DNA of 40,089 nucleotides from assembly GCA_029243145.1 (NCBI GenBank), contig JAQWSQ010000210.1, forward strand, positions 1-40,089, given 5' to 3'. Within the stretch, counting starts at the first letter, position 1, and the number at the start of each line of letters is the position of its first letter. The DNA is from Planctomycetaceae bacterium (GTDB lineage Bacteria; Planctomycetota; Planctomycetia; Planctomycetales; Planctomycetaceae). This document shows, piece after piece, positions 35,439 through 40,089 of this stretch. The notes under the pieces were generated by a model that saw only the letters and a program-made list of their open reading frames with translations, ran no database searches and was not told the DNA's origin. The translations under genes and the position numbers were made by a program.

Positions 35439-36872
35439 ATGACTGAATCGTCATCACAATCTTTCCGGGTTGCCGTCGTAGGTGGTGGTCTGTCTGGACT
35501 CTCGGCCGCTCATCGACTCATCGAAAAGTCGCAGGAATCTGGGAAAACTTTCGATCTTACTTTGTTTGAAGCGACACCCCGAACGGGAGGGATGATCGCC
35601 ACCAAGCGGATCGGCGATTATCTTGTGGAACTTGGGGCTGATTCGTTTATTACCAACAAGCCCGCGGGTGTCGCACTATGTCGGCGTTTGGGGATGGAAA
35701 ACGAACTGATTCCCACCATTGGTCAATGGAGGAAGTCTCTGGTTTTAAAGGATGGAAAACCGGTCCAAGTCCCCGAAGGGTTCATGCTGATTACGCCGGC
35801 GAAAGTCTGGCCAATTTTGAAAAGTCCGATCTTCAGTTGGGGAGGAAAACTGCGGATGGGATTGGAACGGCTCCTCCCTGCAAAGAAAGCCGCAGTAGAC
35901 GAGGATGAATCGCTGGCATCGTTTGTCAGGCGTCGTTTCGGTCAGCAATTGCTCGACCGATTGGTGCAACCATTGGTGGGAGGAATTTATACCTCCGACC
36001 CTGAGAAACTTTCTTTGCGAGCCACCCTGCCCCGCTTTCTTGATCAGGAGCAACAATTCGGCAGCCTGATCAAGGCGAGTCGTTCTCAAGCGAAACAACA
36101 ATCCAAAGCAGAGAACTCGGCAAGTGGAGCACGTTACGGACTCTTCACAGCCCCGAAGAACGGTATCCAATCGATTCTCGACTGCTTACGCGAAAAGGTC
36201 GAAACCTCTGCGACAATTCGGAGTGATTGTCTCATTCAATCCATTACAAAAAACGACAATGGTTGGTCGGTGACGATTGTCGGTGGAGAAACTGAACTGT
36301 TCGATGCAGTAATCCTCGCCCTCCCCACTCATCGTGCGGCTGAGTTACTAGAGGGCGTCAGTCCAGAACTGGCAGAAGATTTGTCTTCGATTGAATATGC
36401 CTCATCGGCCATTGTTGTTTCGGGACACAATCTGGATGACATAACACACCCCCTCGACGCGTTCGGACTGGTGATCCCCGAAATCGAAAAACGGGACATT
36501 ATCGCGGTCAGTTTTTCGAGTCGCAAATTCCCGGGGCGTGCTCCCGCAGGAAAAGTGATTCTGCGGACATTCGTTGGCGGAGCGATGCACCCTGAAATGA
36601 TGGAGTTGTCTGACGACGCGCTGAAACAGATGGTCCGTAACGAACTGACTGCCATGCTGGGAGTCACCGGCGAACCGGACTTTGCTGAGGTGATCCGTTA
36701 TCAGAACGCGATGCCCCAGTATCACGTCGGGCATCTCGACCGTGTGGCGTCTATTGAGTCGCGAGTCGCAGGTTTGCTGGGCCTCGAACTAGCCGGGAAT
36801 GCGTATCGCGGGGTGGGGATCCCCGATTCCATTGCGAGTGGTGAAGCCGCTGCGGAACGAGTCCTGAAATAG
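35439..36872 (+). CDS. hemY: Protoporphyrinogen/coproporphyrinogen oxidase, HemY type
   Basis: 477 residues from ATG 35439; the open frame before it is the repeat, so the shorter start is chosen. The FAD-binding Rossmann motif VAVVGGGLSGLSAAHRL is at 11-27, followed by the TGGMIAT and LGADSF segments typical of the family. PLVGGIYTSDPEKLSL lies in the middle, and GNAYRGVGIPD SIASG at the end is the C-terminal FAD-binding motif. It oxidises the porphyrinogen with oxygen, at the membrane surface. Whether the substrate is protoporphyrinogen or coproporphyrinogen (CgoX) cannot be decided here. It is the third gene of the heme cluster. Confidence 0.93.
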   Translation: MTESSSQSFRVAVVGGGLSGLSAAHRLIEKSQESGKTFDLTLFEATPRTGGMIATKRIGDYLVELGADSFITNKPAGVALCRRLGMENELIPTIGQWRKSLVLKDGKPVQVPEGFMLITPAKVWPILKSPIFSWGGKLRMGLERLLPAKKAAVDEDESLASFVRRRFGQQLLDRLVQPLVGGIYTSDPEKLSLRATLPRFLDQEQQFGSLIKASRSQAKQQSKAENSASGARYGLFTAPKNGIQSILDCLREKVETSATIRSDCLIQSITKNDNGWSVTIVGGETELFDAVILALPTHRAAELLEGVSPELAEDLSSIEYASSAIVVSGHNLDDITHPLDAFGLVIPEIEKRDIIAVSFSSRKFPGRAPAGKVILRTFVGGAMHPEMMELSDDALKQMVRNELTAMLGVTGEPDFAEVIRYQNAMPQYHVGHLDRVASIESRVAGLLGLELAGNAYRGVGIPDSIASGEAAAERVLK

Positions 36873-36896
36873 AAGTACCCTTGATGGATACGAGTT

Positions 36897-38423
36897 ATGT
36901 CCTCGCTACAATATCTCTTTCTGATAATGACATTTGGCCTCATTGTGTCTCCAGATTGTCACTCGGCGGAGTGTCATCCAAATGTCTTATTCATCTCGGT
37001 CGATGATATGAACGATTGGGTGGGCTGTTTGGGAGGGTACGCCGCCGAAGTCCACACTCCCAACATCGACAAATTGGCAGCGCGGGGTATGTTGTTCCGC
37101 AATGCGCATTGCCCTGCCCCGGTTTGCAATCCGTCACGGACCGCAATTCTGACCGGTCTGAGACCTTCAACGACGGGAATCTATGATAACGGTGCCTGGT
37201 GGCGTCCTGCTTTACCAGATGTTGTCTCGCTGCCGGAATGTTTTCAGCAAGGTGGTTATCTTGTGGCGGGAGGTGGAAAAGTGTTCCATCATACGCCCGG
37301 CTTCAATCCTCCCGAGCAGTGGAACGAGTATTTTTTGCAGGTCTTCGATGATCATTGGCATCGTCCGGGACCGCTGGATACGGTTCCTATTAAGGGAATT
37401 CACTGGCCCGCTGGTTTTCCCTTGAATGAGTTGCCCAATGTCAGGACCACCAAACGACCGCCTGCCAATCCCAAAGAGTTCGACTGGGGGGCGATGTCAA
37501 AATCGGATAGAGAGATGGGAGACGGCCAGATGGTCGATTGGGCGAAGCGGTTTCTCATGCAATCGCACGATCAGCCATTCTTTCTCGCAGCGGGAATCTT
37601 TCGCCCGCATCTGCCGTGGTATGCCCCGAAGAAATATTTCGATTTGTATCCTTTGGATGAGGTTGAGTTACCGGTTGTTCCTGAGAATGACCTTGCTGAC
37701 ATTCCCACTGCGGGACAGAAGATGGCCGAGTATCGCGGTGACGAATGGGAATATCTGAAAGCCAATAACCATTGGAGGAAAGCCGTGCAGGCGTACTTGG
37801 CCTCGATCAGCTTTGCCGACGCGATGGTGGGTAAATTGCTCACAGCGTTAGAAAAGAGTCCGTATAGAGACAATACAATCATTGTCCTCTGGTCGGACCA
37901 CGGTTGGCATCTGGGAGAAAAGCACCATTGGCACAAGTTTACTTTGTGGGAAGAGGCGACCCGCGTACCGCTTGTCGTCAATGTCCCCAATCTGACCAAA
38001 GCCGGGCATACTTGTGATCGGGCGGTCAGCTTGATCGATCTTTATCCGACTCTCGTCGACTTGTGCGGTCTGGATACGCCGAACAATCTCGACGGTCAAT
38101 CACTGCTGCCATTGTTGAATGATCCGCAATTTCAACCCGATCGGACGGCATTAATCACGCACGGCCGAGGCAATCATGCCGTCCGTTCGCAAAATAGGCG
38201 ATACATTCGGTATGCGGACAATTCCGAAGAACTGTACGACCACCGCATCGACCCGCACGAATGGACGAATCTCGCGGCTGATACGGAGTATGGCGACATT
38301 AAAAGCCTTTTGAGAGCCCAGATCCCTGTCAATAATGCTCCGCAGGCTGCTGGCAAATCTCGTTATAAATTCGATCCCAAAAGCTATACCTGGCGGACAA
38401 AACCTATCAAGATTAAGCCATAG
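36897..38423 (+). CDS. Secreted sulfatase, iduronate-2-sulfatase-like
   Basis: 508 residues; ATG 36897 lies 24 bases after hemY, so cotranscription is possible although the functions differ. The N terminus carries a signal peptide (LFLIMTFGLIVSPDCHSA). VLFISVDDMNDWVG is the metal-binding start, C77-N-P-S-R is the formylglycine motif, FRPHLPWYAP is typical of the iduronate-2-sulfatase branch, and LWSDHGWHLGEKHHW carries conserved Asp and His. It is of the same branch as the sulfatase at 3278-4735 but clearly different in sequence. The substrate is unknown. Confidence 0.94.
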   Translation: MSSLQYLFLIMTFGLIVSPDCHSAECHPNVLFISVDDMNDWVGCLGGYAAEVHTPNIDKLAARGMLFRNAHCPAPVCNPSRTAILTGLRPSTTGIYDNGAWWRPALPDVVSLPECFQQGGYLVAGGGKVFHHTPGFNPPEQWNEYFLQVFDDHWHRPGPLDTVPIKGIHWPAGFPLNELPNVRTTKRPPANPKEFDWGAMSKSDREMGDGQMVDWAKRFLMQSHDQPFFLAAGIFRPHLPWYAPKKYFDLYPLDEVELPVVPENDLADIPTAGQKMAEYRGDEWEYLKANNHWRKAVQAYLASISFADAMVGKLLTALEKSPYRDNTIIVLWSDHGWHLGEKHHWHKFTLWEEATRVPLVVNVPNLTKAGHTCDRAVSLIDLYPTLVDLCGLDTPNNLDGQSLLPLLNDPQFQPDRTALITHGRGNHAVRSQNRRYIRYADNSEELYDHRIDPHEWTNLAADTEYGDIKSLLRAQIPVNNAPQAAGKSRYKFDPKSYTWRTKPIKIKP

Positions 38424-38517
38424 GTAGTGTGAGAACTGGGAAATTATTTCCAGAGAATTGTTTTGCGACAGTACTGGAAATTGGTGTCTTATTAGCGGCT
38501 TATCTTTGGTGCTTGGT

Positions 38518-38823
38518 ATGGAGATCGTTGTGATTCGTTCGGTAATGATACCAATTTGTTTTCTGGTGACGATTTTAGCTGTCGGCTCTTTCTCTATCGC
38601 TAAAGAAGAACAAGATTCAGCGTTCCGAGATTCGTCGAACTCTGAATTGAACGACTTGATCCCGGGAAGATATCCGCAATCCGAATGGAAAGGCAGATAC
38701 ACTCAGGATGTCGTCAAGTACGTTGATGCACATCCCGGATCTCCTCACTCTCCAAGATTGTGCTTCGATTTGTATCTGGTTGCGATAGAGCTTAATGATA
38801 AAGAGTTGATTTCAGACGAATGA
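38518..38823 (+). CDS. Small exported protein, possibly truncated
   Basis: 101 residues from ATG 38518; ATG 38545 is an alternative. A signal peptide (MIPICFLVTILAVGSFSIA) is followed by about 65 polar residues with WKGRYTQDVVKYVDAHPGSP, which looks like the beginning of a TPR-like or helical repeat domain. The protein stops soon after, at LNDKELISDE. This suggests a remnant of a longer gene, but the sequence after the stop does not continue the frame convincingly. No family is recognised. Confidence 0.45.
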   Translation: MEIVVIRSVMIPICFLVTILAVGSFSIAKEEQDSAFRDSSNSELNDLIPGRYPQSEWKGRYTQDVVKYVDAHPGSPHSPRLCFDLYLVAIELNDKELISDE

Positions 38824-38927
38824 TTCTTTGAATTCATCACAACATCAACCAGACGGTGGTTTCACAGATCATATCCTGAATCATCGAGATACCAGCCGTT
38901 GGGGCTATCGAGATCTCACGTTTTCTT

Positions 38928-38954
38928 ATCTGTGTCATCCGTGCAATCCGTGGT
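38928..38954. repeat. Three 9-nt tandem units ATCYGTGNN
   Basis: Units atctgtgtc, atccgtgca, atccgtggt. Similar short arrays are, from memory, common in intergenic DNA of planctomycetes and some other bacteria. It lies in the 260-base gap before rny. Confidence 0.5.
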
Positions 38955-39038
38955 TAAAAACTTTTACAACGCCCGGCTTGATTGCGCAATAAATCTAGTT
39001 CATTCAAAATAGGCAGGCAAAAGAATAACTGAACGAGT

Positions 39039-39060
39039 CCCGACTGCTCGCGCAGTCGGG
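39039..39060 (-). terminator. Strong hairpin after rny
   Basis: Arms CCCGACTG and CAGTCGGG, 8 bp, 6-nt loop, 24 bases past the RNase Y stop in its direction of transcription. A T-rich stretch follows only after ~10 bases. It is a terminator candidate or another genome repeat. Confidence 0.5.
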
Positions 39061-39083
39061 CTATGATTCCAGCTCGGCTCATA

Positions 39084-40089
39084 TCACTTGGCGTATTGAA
39101 CATTGCGGGATTCTCGCATGATCACGACCTTGATCTCGCCCGGATAAGTGAGCGTATCTTCAATCGCTTTGGCGATATCTTTACTCATCTTGGCGGCTTC
39201 GCGGTCGTTAACATGTTTCGGATCAACGATGATTCGAATTTCGCGACCTGCTTGAACAGCGTAAGTTTGTTCCACGCCGGGAAAGCCGTTGGCGAGAGCT
39301 TCGAGTTCTTCGAGTCGTCGGACATATTTTTCCAAAGTCGCACGACGAGCGCCGGGGCGTCCCGCAGAAATTGCATCGGCGGCAGCGACAAGCACTGTGT
39401 AGATGTAGTCGGGGCGAATGTCATCGTGATGACCGGCAGCGGCGTGAACAACTTCGTCACATTCGCCGTATCTTTTGAGAAGTTCGGCACCAACGGCTGG
39501 GTGTCCTCCCTCCATCTCGTGATCGGCGGCTTTGCCAATATCGTGCAGGAATCCGCAGCGTCGTGCAAGATTCACATCGAGGTTTAATTGCTCGGCGAGT
39601 AACCCGGTGAGATGGGCGACTTCGATGGAGTGTTGCCGGACGTTTTGTGAATAACTGACGCGGAACTGCAAGCGTCCCATGAGTTCGACGATCTTCTTGT
39701 GAAGCCCACGGGTTTCCGCTTCCTCACACGCTTCGACACCCAGCTTGCGGATATGTTCTTCCATCTCTTTTTCGGTTTCCGCATGGACTTCTTCGATGCG
39801 GCTGGGATGGATTCGTCCATCCTGGATCAGTTTCTGGAGAGTCAGTTTTGCGGTTTCACGACGGACATTGTCGAATGCCGAGACAATCACCACGCCGGGC
39901 GTATCATCGACGATGACATCGACGCCGGTCGCTTTCTCGAACGCACGGATGTTTCGCCCTTCTCGACCGATGATTCGTCCCTTCATGTCGTCGCTGGGAA
40001 TGTCGATGGTCGAGACGGTGGTTTCGGAGGTGTGTTCCGAGGCGAATCGCTGAATCGCCATACCGATCATCTCGCGAGAGATCTTTTCG
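39084..40089 (-). CDS. rny: Ribonuclease Y, C-terminal part
   Basis: The gene continues beyond the right edge; about 335 codons are visible. The KH RNA-binding domain ([12 protein letters not shown]) is followed by the HD domain ([23 protein letters not shown]) and the C-terminal region ending [14 protein letters not shown]. RNase Y is a membrane-anchored endoribonuclease that starts mRNA decay; the N-terminal anchor and coiled coil lie outside the window. The stop codon is at 39084. The ATG at 40070 is an internal methionine, not the start. Confidence 0.96.
   Translation of the reverse strand, partial: EKISREMIGMAIQRFASEHTSETTVSTIDIPSDDMKGRIIGREGRNIRAFEKATGVDVIVDDTPGVVIVSAFDNVRRETAKLTLQKLIQDGRIHPSRIEEVHAETEKEMEEHIRKLGVEACEEAETRGLHKKIVELMGRLQFRVSYSQNVRQHSIEVAHLTGLLAEQLNLDVNLARRCGFLHDIGKAADHEMEGGHPAVGAELLKRYGECDEVVHAAAGHHDDIRPDYIYTVLVAAADAISAGRPGARRATLEKYVRRLEELEALANGFPGVEQTYAVQAGREIRIIVDPKHVNDREAAKMSKDIAKAIEDTLTYPGEIKVVIMRESRNVQYAK

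Noticed and set aside
1..40089. tRNA genes, CRISPR arrays and insertion sequences
   Set aside because: None seen when reading both strands; a tRNA or repeat-finding program could confirm.

Overview
The window looks like a piece of the chromosome of a planctomycete, probably of the Gimesia/Planctopirus/Rubinisphaera type. The reasons are a GC content near 50 %, three secreted formylglycine-type sulfatases within 40 kb, a giant PQQ-propeller protein, an ExeA-like ATPase without secretion neighbours, and short palindromic and 9-nt intergenic repeats. The genus is inference; no rRNA or other decisive marker is present. Most of the window is ordinary housekeeping and secreted-enzyme genes in short operons. 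I see no prophage, transposon, CRISPR array or tRNA.

Layout. 1-4735: the end of a molybdenum hydroxylase large subunit, a sulfatase, a degenerate CPBP-type membrane protein, and a second sulfatase on the other strand. 4890-9825: a 1,526-residue PQQ-propeller/helical-repeat protein and a small membrane protein. 9833-14439 (all minus): an SGNH hydrolase behind an MscS channel, a Gfo/Idh/MocA-like protein and a Ca2+/Na+ antiporter. 14753-20771 (all plus): a 76-residue unknown, xerC, a cytochrome P450, a short-form pheT and a Dus enzyme. 20775-26059 (all minus): phoH, a 7TM-HD phosphohydrolase gene, ybeY and a CorC/HlyC-type CBS protein, a familiar RNA-processing/membrane operon whose last three genes are closely packed. 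26642-31603 (plus): an ExeA-like ATPase, glgB and a membrane-anchored proline-rich protein. 31600-32800 (minus): a small unknown and a PhnP-like metallohydrolase. 33404-38823 (plus): hemD, hemE, hemY, a third sulfatase and a small exported protein. 39084 to the end (minus): the C-terminal part of RNase Y.

The most striking observation is in the 7TM-HD gene. Its reading frame is intact over 784 codons except for one in-frame TGA at codon 155. This is either a fresh nonsense mutation in an otherwise conserved operon, a recoding event or a sequence error. Three intergenic regions (14440-14752, 26060-26641, 32801-33403) are unusually long for this gene-dense window. They are rich in perfect short palindromes and may hold regulatory RNAs or operators. 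Several enzymes lack hallmark residues: the CPBP protein has QQ where the family usually has EE, the Gfo/Idh protein lacks the EKP motif, and the ExeA-like ATPase has DGAQ for DEAQ. These are candidates for altered function. I do not see a clearly new multi-gene system.
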